Under the pieces are notes generated by a model. The model saw only the letters and a program-made list of their open reading frames with translations, did no database searches and was not told the origin of the DNA. Positions 1 to 12,791 of a stretch of DNA of 64,000 nucleotides are shown piece after piece. The position numbers and the translations under genes are program-made. Source of the DNA: Acanthacorydalis orientalis (lineage: Eukaryota; Arthropoda; Insecta; Megaloptera; Corydalidae); assembly GCA_034766995.1 (NCBI GenBank), contig CM068321.1, positions 11,955,026 through 12,019,025 on the forward strand, written 5' to 3'. Positions within the stretch are counted from its first letter, which is position 1, and each line of letters starts with the position of its first letter.

Positions 1-1136
1 TATTGTAATATCAATGATTTACAAGAAATTTCAATTCACAATTTTTTAATATTTCCAAAATGATTGGGCTTTCTACAAAAGTACCTGCATGTAAAAGTTG
101 TCAATTTTGTTGATTGTATCGAATGATACCTTAAAAGTTACCTTTCCTAATTTTTTTTTTTAAAAAAAAAAACGCATTTTTTGTTTCGGAAAAACAATCA
201 GACTATGAAATTAAATAATCAAGCACGAATCTTTCCAATCGGATAATTTTCAAACCCTTCTATACCTGCAGTACCGATTACAGGGCTCATTGCTACTACT
301 GATTCGTATCTCTGTAAAATTCTGATCGTATTTTAAGTCGGGAATTAATGCTGAGGTGAATAATTTTTTTGAAGTCGCACAATGAGTCCGAATTTCTTGT
401 CTATAGATAAATATATGTAATTGGTTACTATTTGAGAGTATATAAAAATGGGATCTTTACTTGAATGATTTTAAAAATTACTTTGTGAATTTGATTTCAG
501 CGTTTTAATATACGTGTTAATATAATTGTCTTGTATACGATTTTGTCGCATCATGAACAGAGAGTTGTTAGTTAATGATACAATAAATTAAAAATGGAAA
601 TAAAATAATGATTTTTTGCGAAATATGTAGCATGTCATTTTTTATTCAATAATAAATTAAATTACATTCTTGATATATTTACAACATATTTCAGTAATAA
701 TGACAAAAATATATAAATAACTTTCAAGGAAACAATTCATGATACAGAAAACAAATGTAAAATATCATATTACTTAGTGAATATTTTACAGAAAAGTCTA
801 TTCAATTTTCATATATAAGAATTTTTTTTTATTCGAAGATCTTGTTTTATTCGTGTACATTCTACTACATTCATATTCTCAATCACCGAACACCGCACAG
901 TATTTCTAAGCAACTTCTTTTTCCTAATATATTTATTAACCGTTTAATTACGAGTGAAGTTTTTCATCGTTAGTCTCTTAACCGCTAATCTAATTAAGTC
1001 TAATTAATAATAAATTCAAAGACCCGCCCAACATAAATGTCTTAATAAATATTTGAGTCGGTAGTGTATCATATAAAAGTTTTATATCACAGTAAACAAT
1101 GTGTACATAAACCATAAAACTTCCTTAATTACATTG

Positions 1137-1139
<3 letters not shown>

Positions 1140-1195
<56 letters not shown>
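1140..1195. repeat. (TA)n microsatellite
   Basis: About 56 bp of pure TA between ordinary spacer. Confidence 0.97.
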
Positions 1196-1202
<7 letters not shown>

Positions 1203-4019
1203 CACACAACTTTTGTAGTGAAACGCCTGCAGCTCACTCCTGTGGCCCAAAAATGAAAACAGGATTAACATCAGCTACAAAATATAACATACAATAACAT
1301 ACATAAATAACACTGCGATTATGTTCTTTCTGTTTAATGCATACGTACGGCTAATATAAAACAAGATCGTTGAATACAACTTACACCTACACACACTTTC
1401 ACACCCGTACACACATTTATATTTATATAAATATGTGTGTGTAACGCGGCACGGAACCCATTTTTTTCGCTACACTTTTTTAGTGTACAAATTTTCTTGA
1501 TTTATCGGTACACCAAGGAAATATTAATTGCATCAACTGCGGGAATGTTTATTTTTCATTGCACATTATTAGCGAATAATACTGTACGCCGCTGTGAAAT
1601 ATGAGAAACTCTAGTTTTATATTCTGCTCGTTTACAGAATAACATTGACCTCACTTGAGTAACGACAATGGCAGAGAAACTTCTTTCAGTATATTTTATT
1701 TCTGCGCGAATATAAATTATTTCGTGCTCTCTTGTTCCACTACAACGTTTTCTTAACTAAATAGTTTATTTTCTTCATCGTTTTGCTCTCTGTTTATGTT
1801 TTTAATAATGTCGTCTCTTTATAAATTATATTTTGTCGTAGGATTATTTCGTTAAGTGCTAGAGAATGAAAACTGCATTATGACAACATCTTTTTTTGTC
1901 AATGAATTGACCTTTCAATTCAAACATTTCAGTGAATTAAAAAACAACTTAAATAAAGTTGAATTAATTTTATATTTATTATTTGTACATTTTTTATTTA
2001 AACTCGTTTCTTAATTTTGTTCTAAACAACATTTTCATATTACTGTGCATTCATCATTTTACTAAATTTAGTGACACATTTTTCTATCTTTTACTTAAAA
2101 TTTTCTAGTAGTAAATATTGGAATAAAAACATAGACGACTTAATCACATTTTTTTATAAAAAATATCAAATAGTTTTTTAATTGTCATAGATGTTTTTTG
2201 AACTCAAATGTATTCTCATAATAATTAATCATGTATATTTTTTATGATAAATTCTTTATTTTCTTAAAAAAATCATAGGAATTTACAATTGTATTAACAG
2301 GAATGAAATCATATAGATTATCATAAATGTAACATATTAAGAAGGAAAATAATTTATTTATATGGCAAAAAGAATCATTTTTAAATGTATATTAGACTTA
2401 ATGAAATGCATATAATCAATTAATGCGTTAATATTATAATATTTTGAAGCTAATATGGGGATCTCTGAACGAATAACAATCGTAAGACGGGTTTTTTTAG
2501 AACTTAAGAATTTCAATAAAAGCATTATTCATTGAAGCAAAAAAGCATATGGAGAAATAAGCAAATATTGATACGTTAAGCTATGGGATATATTAATAAA
2601 AATGAACATAAATAATTAAGAAACAATCATAAATTTATGGAAACCTGTAGTTCTTCCGATCTTATTATACTATGTAGCTAAATGAGGACTTATATATCCA
2701 AAGAAATTGAAAAATTGGAACAATACTTTTAAAAAAAAAAAAACTATTTTACGTACCTAGACAAACATTTAAGTATCTGATTGTCTTAGAAACCGACCTA
2801 CACAATTTAATTTTTAAAGATATTCTAGATAATTATAAAATAATGAATCAGACTTTTAAGATTACTAACAGATAGTTACCTTAAATATGTGCTTCTAGTA
2901 ATTTAAAAGACTAGAAGTAAAAATATTAAATATAGAAAAACATGAATGAGACATTTGTTGTGTAGTTTTTACTCAATTAATTTTACTTGTGGAGAAAAAA
3001 CAATCTTTAAAATTAATTTAACATTTCAAGGGTTTGACTGTTTCATAAAATTTGAATAGCTATATTTTAAGTAATTCTCTTTAATATTTTATATATAGGA
3101 AAGAATATAAAATTATTTAATCTGTTACACATAGTAAAGAAGAACTTTTAGTATTTTTTGACATATATATATATATTGTAATTATAAGAAAAGTGTGGAT
3201 ATAAGGTTTACATTTTATAATGAACAAAGCCACTTCTAAACAACTTTGAAATTAATTTGTAAAAATATATTGCATATAACTAATTATATTTTAATTCGAT
3301 TACTCTTTCATTAATCACAAAATCATCTTTTTTTTTTAAAAAAAAAAACAATTATTTTTTATCTACAAAAAGAATAATTATCAATACATAATTAAAATAT
3401 ACAAAACAAAAGGAAATGTCGAAAACTTTTCCATTGACTCGTTACTTAATTTAAAAAAAGTGTTTTTCATTATAAAACAAAAATAAATTCTTAAATTACA
3501 GAAACTCTACATCTGAGGATTATATTGTAAAAGCTCGGTTTTAAAATAATCCCTCGTATTTACAAGCAGTGTTCCAAATTTGTTCTAAACGAGTTTATAC
3601 TTGAAACGAGTTAAAAAGAATCACAAATATGCATTGTGCTTAATTACATAGAACGAGTTGGTTGCACTGTATTATCACGAAGTGCATGCTTTCGAATCAA
3701 ATTCAACAAAGGAAGAATTATACTTTTTTATACATGTTTAAAATGAAAAAGCACACAATTCGTTAACTTTCTAGCAGACTTTTTTTTCTAAAAAAGTATT
3801 CATAATTACTACTCATTAAAACATCTTCTTTTAATTAGTGGAAAATCCTCTAATGTATTTTGTTGGAAATGAAACAAAGATATTTTTTATTTTTTATTTA
3901 GTCATTTACAGTACTATAGTTGAAGAGACAAAAAATTATTAATTAAATAATAGAACAGAAAGTCGTTCTACACATACCTGTGTATATTCAACAAGAGAGA
4001 TATTTGAATCGAGGTTTTA

Positions 4020-4260
4020 ATATTAAAAAAAAATCGTCGAGCCTCATCGTAAATTACACGACGAGTGGCGGTCTACGTACGGATGACGCTTTAAAAGCGT
4101 TGGTGGTCCCCTTGCTCTAACGAACTGGAAAACTTCCTGCTAATTAAAATGCACCAAATTAGTTGATTATGATTCATTTCTACATACATTCACACGTTCA
4201 TTGTTAGTTTTGTGGCGAAAATTCAGTGTTTATTCAAGTTAACGTAACTTGAATGCAACG
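4020..4260. promoter_or_regulatory. Small complex block
   Basis: Contains CACGACGAGTGGCGGTCTAC and an inverted pair ACGCTTTAAAAGCGT (4085-4099), then TGGTGGTCCCC. Stands out from the AT spacer; no ORF. Confidence 0.2.
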
Positions 4261-6954
4261 CTTCAGTTCATTTATAACATTAAATCAAATTTAGTTTAAA
4301 CTAAAGGTCACAAATTTCTAACGACTCTTTTAAAAAATGCTACATACTTTCCTTACTTACAAATATTTTAATTTTTTAATATATACTACAATTTAATATA
4401 TATTTTCTTCCCTTGCTCAAAAATAAAAAAAAACATATTTTATGAAAATTTTATGATAGAATTATTTTTTATATATAGAAAGATAAATGAGTGAGCATTA
4501 ATCGCAAAAGAAGATAGAATGGTTATTAATCAGATTAGGAAAATTATTCTAAAAACAATTCCTAGAAAATACAATTTTTGGAAAAAGAATACATGCGTTT
4601 AGTAATCTCTTACTTAATAAAATTTATTAATCTATTGTTTTATGAAGCGTTTCAATTATCCAAGGCAACTTTTCATAGGGAAAAATATGCCTGATCTACT
4701 AGAAAATTATTATTTGAAAACAGTAAAATGATTTGTAAAGAAAAATGTTATTTTTTAAAAATATAAAAATCATAATATGTAAAATATTTGGAAAATGTGC
4801 TTTTGTAATTCCAAAATCATTATCGACAGAAAGATTTTTAAAAAATACACAAATTATTCAAAATATTAGTTAAAATATAGATAACCATAATATTATTACT
4901 GCTGGCATTCAATTGAACAATTAACCAATGTATATATATATATAAAACACTGTATAATACATGTAGAGTTTTAAAACTAATATTAAAATTGAAAGAAATT
5001 TATTTATTGCTAACTAGAAAAAAGGCAAAAAATTTAATATTATCAAACAAATGTGATAGAATACAAATAAACAATTCATATATATATATATATATTAAAT
5101 CAAATGTATATATATAAAGCAAGGTACAACCTGATAATTTAATCGCTTTTTGTACGAGAAAGTCTTTTAATTAATATTTTAATCCAATAATATATAAATC
5201 TACACCTAATAGAGAAATATACCGTTCGATAGAACAAAGTATGAATACCTTTATAGGTTTATAACTTTTGTAATTTAAATTTATTAATCAACTCTATGAC
5301 CTCTTCTAAAAATATTTCATTCAGAGTAACAAATCACTAACATGTACTTGTTTTATTTATAACTCAATAAAGAAAATTTATATTAAATTGTTAGAAAGAA
5401 ATAAAAACCCTTAATTACAAAATCCAATTAATGGAGTTTTTTAATGAATACATATCGGAATGGAATAAGAGAATCGAGTGATGCATTACACAAAAAGTAC
5501 AATATTTTCATTGTACGTTTTACAAGTTTTTTTAATTTTTAAAAAAAAGTTTCAGGATATTATTTATGATTATAATTGTATCACTAATCCTATTTTATTA
5601 GAACTAACAATAATTTACAATATACAAAATAAACATGTCTCTGGAATATGGAAATATATTCGAAAACACATCTGAATTTTATATGATTTCAATCAACAAA
5701 TATATTGAGTTGGTATGAATTTGCGAACGTATACATTGTACGTATTTACGCTAGTAAAACACAAGTTGTGTAATTAAATATTTTTATTTTTATGGTAAAA
5801 AAATATGACAATTATATAATTGAATAATAACTGTAAAGTAGTTATTTAAAATTTATACATTCACACATATTCGTATTATAATTAAATATTATTGCCATTT
5901 TAGATTCATTTTAAATTTTAAATATTGTTCATAACATGTTTCTCTATGCATTTTGATTAATTATATTCAGTGTATATACATTCTTTCTGAAATAAAAATT
6001 ATATATTATTTATTAACCTTATTATTACCTACCTACTTATTATTAAAAACTAAATTATTGTATATCGTTTTTCAAATTTGTTTGTTTATAAAAAAAAGTT
6101 TATTGACAGTTTATATTCAAATAAACAAAATTGTTTCAATTCAAATAGGTATTTTTTTAATTATATACGTATATTTTTTTAATTATGTATAATAACTATC
6201 GTTATTGTTAAAACACTTGTGTGCTTTTCGAGTATTTATTTACAATTATAAAATATGACCAATTGTGACCTTATAATTATGATTTTTGTTTCATTATTGA
6301 TCAGATATAAATTAAAATATTTTGATGTAGATATTTTAATTAAAAATATTTATTTGCTTTTATAATCATAAAGATAATTATCCACAGTTTCATCATTAAT
6401 TTTAGTAAATCATAATTAATATTACACAAATAACTAAATAAATCATATCATTTGAATAAATCACAATTTGATATAAATCTCTTTTAATAATATTAATAGA
6501 GAATTAAATTCCACAGTAATATATATGAAAACTTATTAGTAGTTTTATAAATAAATCCGGATATGATATTTGAAATATACAACTATATATTCGAAAAAAA
6601 AAAACAGTAAATGTGCTCTACTAAACATTCATCATTGTAGGAAACGATTATTTATAATTTATGACATTCATAAATTTGTAGATACACTTTAATGTAAACA
6701 TTGTATAAAATGTAACTATCAAAAGAAAGTTATAAAAATGATAAAGAGGGGTGATTCAAATGGTCAATTTTATGTATTATTGAAAATGATGAAGTAATAA
6801 TTCATGGCGTTCGGTTTTTTTATCCATGTATTTTTTTCATAAATATTCATGGTTTAATAACATAGAAATATTATTGTTAAATATGTATTTATACTGTCTG
6901 ATATACATTACCTTTTAATAAATTGTTAAATACTGATATAGAATACGATACAAA

Positions 6955-7080
6955 CACTACAACTGTATGTATTTTATTGAACATTTTTGGTAAAAAAAAT
7001 GTTTGCGGTTTGTGTGGCCAGAAAATAATTCATTTGTGAAACTGATACAGAAGTTTACAATATCTGTCTACCAGACGTGA
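6955..7080 (+). repeat. Dispersed MITE-like family, copy at 7.0 kb
   Basis: Contains the family core GGTTTGTGTGGCCAGAAAAT followed by AATTCATTTGTGAAACTG at about 7006-7044, and a downstream CTGTCTACCAGACGTGATCA shared in diverged form with the 34.1 kb copy. Boundaries approximate. Confidence 0.5.
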
Positions 7081-7199
7081 TCATAATAATATGAAACCAC
7101 AATTAATTAGAGATGTTTTGAAATTGTTTATTGTAAGTTAACAACTTCACTATTTCTCTATGAGATTTTTTAAAGGTCTTGATATGCTTATATCTTTAT

Positions 7200-7277
7200 C
7201 GGTCTGTTTTCTCTCATATCATTTTCGGATAGATTTCGTATTCAAATTCTATCTGAAAATGATGAAAATTGAAACCG
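7200..7277 (+). other. Imperfect stem-loop of about 78 nt, pre-miRNA-sized
   Basis: Core stem 7218-7233 (ATCATTTTCGGATAGA) pairs with 7248-7263 (TCTATCTGAAAATGAT), 16 pairs with one G-T, around a 14-base loop. Outer pairing is weaker: TTTTC with GAAAA after a 6-nt bulge, then CGG with CCG. Size suits a miRNA precursor, but the bulge and lack of expression evidence leave a MITE fragment as likely. Confidence 0.3.
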
Positions 7278-7897
7278 GTCATAGAAAAAACAAATGTGAG
7301 TGGATTGCCGGATTCATACACAACAATAAACAATAGACACAAAAAATCAAGATAATAAAGATGACTTATTTATCTAAACTACGGCAACGCTGTATACACT
7401 GAAGTTATCATAACATTGTCATAACCTATTTTCAGTGATATAATGTTTTTGTATATGAGGGTAGTTTTTCGTTTTTAAATTATCCCGAAATTGAAAATGG
7501 TGATTCTGTACATAAAACTGCTTTTATTGCTAATTAGTAAAAACTAGCCAGATTAAAAAACTTGTACCCTTGTATTTTTTTGATATTTAAAATATTTCTT
7601 TAATATTTTTGTATCAAATTATTCTTCGAAAGATTAAGTATGTAAAATGAAGATTTTTAATTCTATTCATAAAATTACTTTTGATATCTTGCACAAAAAT
7701 CTAGTCAAATTATAAAAATATTTTTGTATGTTTGAAAGCAAAAGAAAACATTTTCAACATTTCATATAACGCTTCATGCTATAAGTAATTACTTAACATT
7801 TTATCTAAATTAATAGTGTTTTAATATTTTTGGGATATATTTTATTGTTTAATTAAGATTTTAAACAATTAATATTTTGATGATAATATAATCAGGT

Positions 7898-8110
7898 ACT
7901 TTGGCTAAATTCGATTTTACAAATAAATTTTCTTCCCCTCTCTCGATTACAAAGTTTTTTAATCAAAAATGTTAAATAAAAATATGATTGTTTACTTTCT
8001 ATTATAAATAGTTAGTTATTAAATAACTAAGGTATAGAAACATCACATATTCTGTACCTTAACGCTGTGAAAATGATTTGTGTTTAAGCACAAATCAAAA
8101 AGTATCAATT
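7898..8110 (-). repeat. Dispersed MITE-like family, copy at 7.9 kb
   Basis: Starts TTGGCTAAATTCGATTTTAC, followed by CAAATAAATTTTCTTCCCCT and AATCAAAAATGTTAAATAAA, the reverse orientation of the family. A CGCTGTGAAAATGAT block near 8063 may be the other arm. Boundaries approximate. Confidence 0.5.
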
Positions 8111-8522
8111 ATCCTTTATGGACCAATTTTTTTTGTTTGTGCAGCTAAAAAATAATTTTATATTAATTTTATAATAATTTGTAAAAATCACATTTCGATT
8201 TTAATTAATCAAAAATTCATGTAGTATAATTTAAGATGTTTAATAAGATTTTAATATTGTTGATTAGAGTTATGATCTCTATAACTCTTGTATTATTAAT
8301 TTTGTGTATATTTTCAATGAATCAATGATTTTTAACTGTTGTAAATTATTTTCTTTAAAAACTCATCAAAAACAGTCTGTATTTATTTAATCTCAAACAA
8401 TATTACTAACTTTTCAAATGAAACTTATTGAATCTATTGAAACTTAATTTTTAATTAATACTATGCATAATTTTCAAAATCAATATAAAAATGACCTTGA
8501 ATTTTTGCTTTATTTAAAGATG

Positions 8523-8593
8523 TTGCAATAAAAATTATTATTTTTATTGCAAGGTTATGATATTCAAGGTTAGGTTTCTAACCTTGAATATCA
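8523..8593. other. Two adjacent near-perfect hairpins
   Basis: Hairpin 1, 8523-8552: arms TTGCAATAAAAAT and ATTTTTATTGCAA (13 bp, perfect) around TATT. Hairpin 2, 8558-8593: arms TGATATTCAAGGTTAG and CTAACCTTGAATATCA (16 bp, perfect) around GTTT. Only five bases separate them. The second is not AT-only, so it is unlikely to be a by-product of base composition. It could be a DNA cruciform or protein site, a foldback transposon scar, or a transcribed stem-loop. Confidence 0.8.
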
Positions 8594-11414
8594 GAAAGGT
8601 ATTGTACGATTTTTGATCTAACTGATATGTATAATAAATCAAGAATTAAAATAAATCCTTGAATAGCCGAACTAAATAAGTAATTTAATGATTTTGGCCT
8701 CAGATAATATATCTGGAATCACAATTATGCAATATTTAGGAGTATAATTTATATATATATATATATAAGTGTACGAGTACGTATGCCTTTTGTGTACGTT
8801 TATATTTAAAGCATACAAAACCCAATTAACGTACAGTACAGCAAACAAATCATTATTAATTCTGCAAATGACATATAACTTTTAAAATATACGAGATAAA
8901 CTTCATTCATTATATGTACATGACATATTACCTATGTATTTATTATGTTGTTTCGTATCGTTCGCTTTATATTTATTTTTTAAAATTTAAATATAAATAG
9001 AGAACGGCGCTCTCAATTATATCGAAATACAAAGGGTAACAATATTATCTCGTCACGATAAAAAAATGTGTATGTGCACGTTTGTATTCGTGTGTGCAGT
9101 GTATTGTAACATTGCAATGTGCACTGAACATTTAAATTCGTTTTATGATATTTTTTGCACATGTAATAATATCCCACTGTATGAACACTTTGTGTCTATC
9201 GATATGAACACAAAAAAAAGAATAGTTTGTGTATTTGTTGAAAACATATGTGCTAGAAATAATGGTTTGTAATTCTTCGTTACTACAACAACTTTCGCTG
9301 ATCGAACAATATTTCTATTTTCATTATTGTTCTACATATTTTTTTTACTATTGTTTGAATGCAGTTGTGTGAAAAATGTAACAACTTTATACTTGTTTTG
9401 TAAAAGTTGTATATTTTTATTAACACGAATCATATACACGGTTTAACACTATAGTTTTATTTTAACGTGTTTTATTATTAAAAAACGTACAGAATGGGAA
9501 AATAATTAACTGGAAACTTGTAGAGTTGAACAAAAAAATCACTTTCTATGCTTGGTACACTAATTCAGTTTACAATATTGTTTTTTTAAAACAAACCAAA
9601 TTATACTATTATTTATTTTCAATATTACAATCAAAACACAAGTATACTAATAATATCTGTTTATGACATATTTTAAATTTTATATAATCAATACCAAATA
9701 TTTTCCTTGAATAAATCCTCTACAACTAAGCAACAAGTAATTTCGATCCACTTATATTCTCACTCATCAACAAAGATACAATATATCCTCGTATATAAAT
9801 CTGTCATGAGCAGCTCGAATTCATTATCAGAATTTTAAAACACTTGAAATCTATCATTTGAATATATATATATATATATATATGCATATATGTGTGTCTA
9901 ATGTTAATCTAAAAATATTTTATGAATTGTTTGTCATATAATTCATTAGTTATTTTGAAAAATAATGATAATATTGATTATTAAAATATGTTTTTTTTAT
10001 ATATATTTTTATTTATACAATATATTACAAAATAATTTAACAGATATCTTATGTAAGTAAATATATCTGAATTTAAAAATGAACATATTTTATGAATATT
10101 AAGTGAAAAATTAAAAATTATAAATATAAAATATCAGTAATATATAAGTTATAAATATATATGTAAATAAGAAAACTAATTATAATAATGTATTTAATTA
10201 TATAACTTATTGAAATCACAGTAGTATAGTGAATGAAGGTAACTCTATTTTTAGTGAAATTCAGATTTAGATATTTTATATGAACGTCAAAGGGAATACT
10301 GCATTCTATATCTTGTAAAGTATTGCATCCATTGAAACTTGTAAAGTTTATCGTATCTACACTCTACTGAAGTTATAAAGCAAAACGGTATTATCAAGCA
10401 TAAGCTAAACTAAAAAGTCGTAAGCGCATTTGTGTGTGATAGCTTTGTTTACAATTTTATTTACTTATTTACAGATACTTATTTAACTTATCTTTATCTT
10501 TATTTAAAAAAAAAATATTCATTAAAGCGAATGAAATACTTAACCGTACTTTGTGGCACATTAAAAATTCTTATCTTTTCCAAAAGATAATATTATTGTA
10601 TTTTTAATGAGTTGTCAATTAATTTAAGCAAATAATTGGTTTTATGTATGTGTCAAAGTAATATCATGATGTTTAGCTAAGATTTTTATGGAAGTCTACC
10701 TAAAAAGATTTGTATATACAAAAATAAATACATATATTTCTCTTTTATGAAGAATAACAATAAATAATACATTACATAACAGATTATTAAGTTAGTTGTG
10801 GAAAATTAAATTTTTTCAACTATAAATATAACTCAGTGACAAAACCTGGCAGTATTATTGTTAAGGAATAAGATTAAATCTGTCATTTTCTAAAATTGAG
10901 ACATAACTAACCACAAAAAATAGTACCTTGTTTGTTTTAATGATTATTTAACTATATGTTAAAATATAAACATTTTTATTATGACATAAATCTGTATTTA
11001 TAAAAAGCTTAAACATTTGTTTTCTCAAACCAATTATTTTACAGACATGTATTTTTCTTATAAAAGAAATGATAGATTATATTTTCATTTCTGGCTTTAT
11101 GAATATTAAAAAATATTAATATTTTCACAAAAAAATCATTCGTTTTATTTCCGTTTTATAACACATGATGTGAACATTAATTATTATTGTTTTCTAATTT
11201 TTGATATTAATTTAATTTTGTGTACATCCCTCTCTAATAATTAATATATTTCTTAATTAAAATTGACTTTCATTAACTTTTTTTTAATAGCTTCAATTTT
11301 TTCATAAATTATTTATTTTCAAATATTAAAATTTATTCTATATATATAATGTATTTTAATCTTTTAAAGATATACAATAAAATTGATATACTTTCACTAT
11401 TACTAATAAAACTG
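8594..11414. other. AT-rich spacer, no gene seen
   Basis: Contains (TA)n at 8743-8767 and 9861-9885 and a TG/CA-flavoured stretch at 9060-9260 with a chance frame. Nothing functional identified. Confidence 0.65.
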
Positions 11415-11450
11415 TTTCTAATATTTTTTTTATTATTGTTTCAGGTGAGT
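11415..11450 (+). promoter_or_regulatory. Candidate recursive splice site (acceptor fused to donor)
   Basis: A branch-like CTAAT at about 11418 and a T-rich tract lead into TTTCAG at 11439-11444, followed at once by GTGAGT at 11445-11450. A strong 3' splice site directly abutting a strong 5' splice site is the zero-length-exon signature of ratcheting points in long insect introns. A second donor-like TGGTAAGAA (GT at 11495) lies 50 nt downstream, so 11445-11494 could act as an RS-exon; it contains in-frame stops. No flanking exons are visible in this window, so the host gene is unknown and the call rests on motif quality alone. Confidence 0.45.
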
Positions 11451-12494
11451 CTACATCTTTAAATAACTAAGAGATGAATTTTGTTTTCATTTTGGTAAGA
11501 ATAAAATATATATTAAATTTAATAATTGTTAAATGTGGATTTTTTTATTCTAATATATATTTACTTATATTGGAATGAAATAATAAAATAAATTAAATAT
11601 TTATATTATATGTATATATATATCCTTTTTAGTAAAATGTTATATATATATATAATTTACAATGTTTAATGTATAAAATTATTGATTTACATTTTACGTG
11701 TTTTTCTCGTATTTTTTTGACAAAATCTAAATAAAAATTGAAAAAAAATAGTTATGATTAAGAAAAGAATCAATAAAAGATTTTTTTCGAAAAATAAAAT
11801 ATTTTTAAAATATAACATTAATATTTCTAATAATCTATTACTAAATAATGCATCTTGATAGATATATCTGTTTAATAGACTGAGAAAATCCCTCAATTAA
11901 GTTTTTAGGGTCAGAATTCCGAGCAATCAATCAAATTTTTCATATATTTGTTGATCCACTAATCAGTTTTTGTTCAATATTTTGAGATACAAAACTAAAA
12001 CGTATATAAATTGAAAAATTGTTTTTTTTATAAAAAAAAACAATTCAAAGTAGGATTTTTTCGAAGTTCAAGATGTCAAATATAGATATCGTAACAGAAT
12101 ATCGATTATGATAAATAACAATATGTAATAGATTCATTACTATTTGGTTTATAATGGATACTAACTAGAATACATTCAATTTATATGCAATTTAGGAAAA
12201 TAAATGATTCATGTTGAATTTACCCTAGGGCTGTTATTATAATTTTTATCCCATCATGAATAATATGAATTCTCTCTTCCTGTAAATATAAATGGTAAAC
12301 TTCTTACAGGCTTAATTTTTTCTATTTTATAAAAAAAAAATATTTATTTTAAAACCATAGAATATATAAGTTGTATATAATATTTTCATTTATACCAACT
12401 TACAAAATTGAGCACTGAAATTTAAAAGATAATAATCATATACATTATAATAGTTTACATCATATTGAAATTATAGCTATACTTATTTGCCTTT

Positions 12495-12505
12495 CTATCT
12501 ATCTA

Positions 12506-12561
<56 letters not shown>
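12495..12561. repeat. (TCTA)n(TA)n compound microsatellite
   Basis: TCTATCTATCTATCTG leads into about 50 bp of TA. Confidence 0.97.
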
Positions 12562-12566
<5 letters not shown>

Positions 12567-12739
12567 AAAGAAATTTAGCTTGTGAACTATATTTTAAAAA
12601 TATAAACCATAATCAATGTCTGCAATAAGATATTAAAGCCTCATCCAATAAAAATACTGTTGGTACTGAAATGTGATTTGAATCTCAATACCACGAATGA
12701 AAAACTCATATTTTCTATTTCCGTAACTAACTTTCAACC

Positions 12740-12742
<3 letters not shown>

Positions 12743-12788
<46 letters not shown>
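12743..12788. repeat. (TA)n microsatellite
   Basis: About 46 bp; it accounts for the Tyr-Ile run in an open frame at 12660-12905 that I do not treat as a gene. Confidence 0.96.

Positions 12789-12791
<3 letters not shown>

Larger units (their letters stand above)
1..6954. other. AT-rich spacer, no gene seen
   Basis: Apart from the TA tract at 1140 and the small complex block at 4.0-4.3 kb, only poly-A/T runs and short TA stretches were seen. Open frames at 5478 and 5953 are AT-driven and short. Confidence 0.7.

Noticed and set aside
3965..3995. Minus-strand CAG|GTATGT as a second ratchet point
   Set aside because: The upstream tract on the minus strand is interrupted by purines (GTTGAATATACACAG), too weak to claim.
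9066..9272. 68-codon Cys-rich frame that could suggest a small secreted peptide
   Set aside because: It starts in a TGTG/TGCA-rich stretch that produces Cys and Val by composition; no regular cysteine spacing or cleavage context was convincing.
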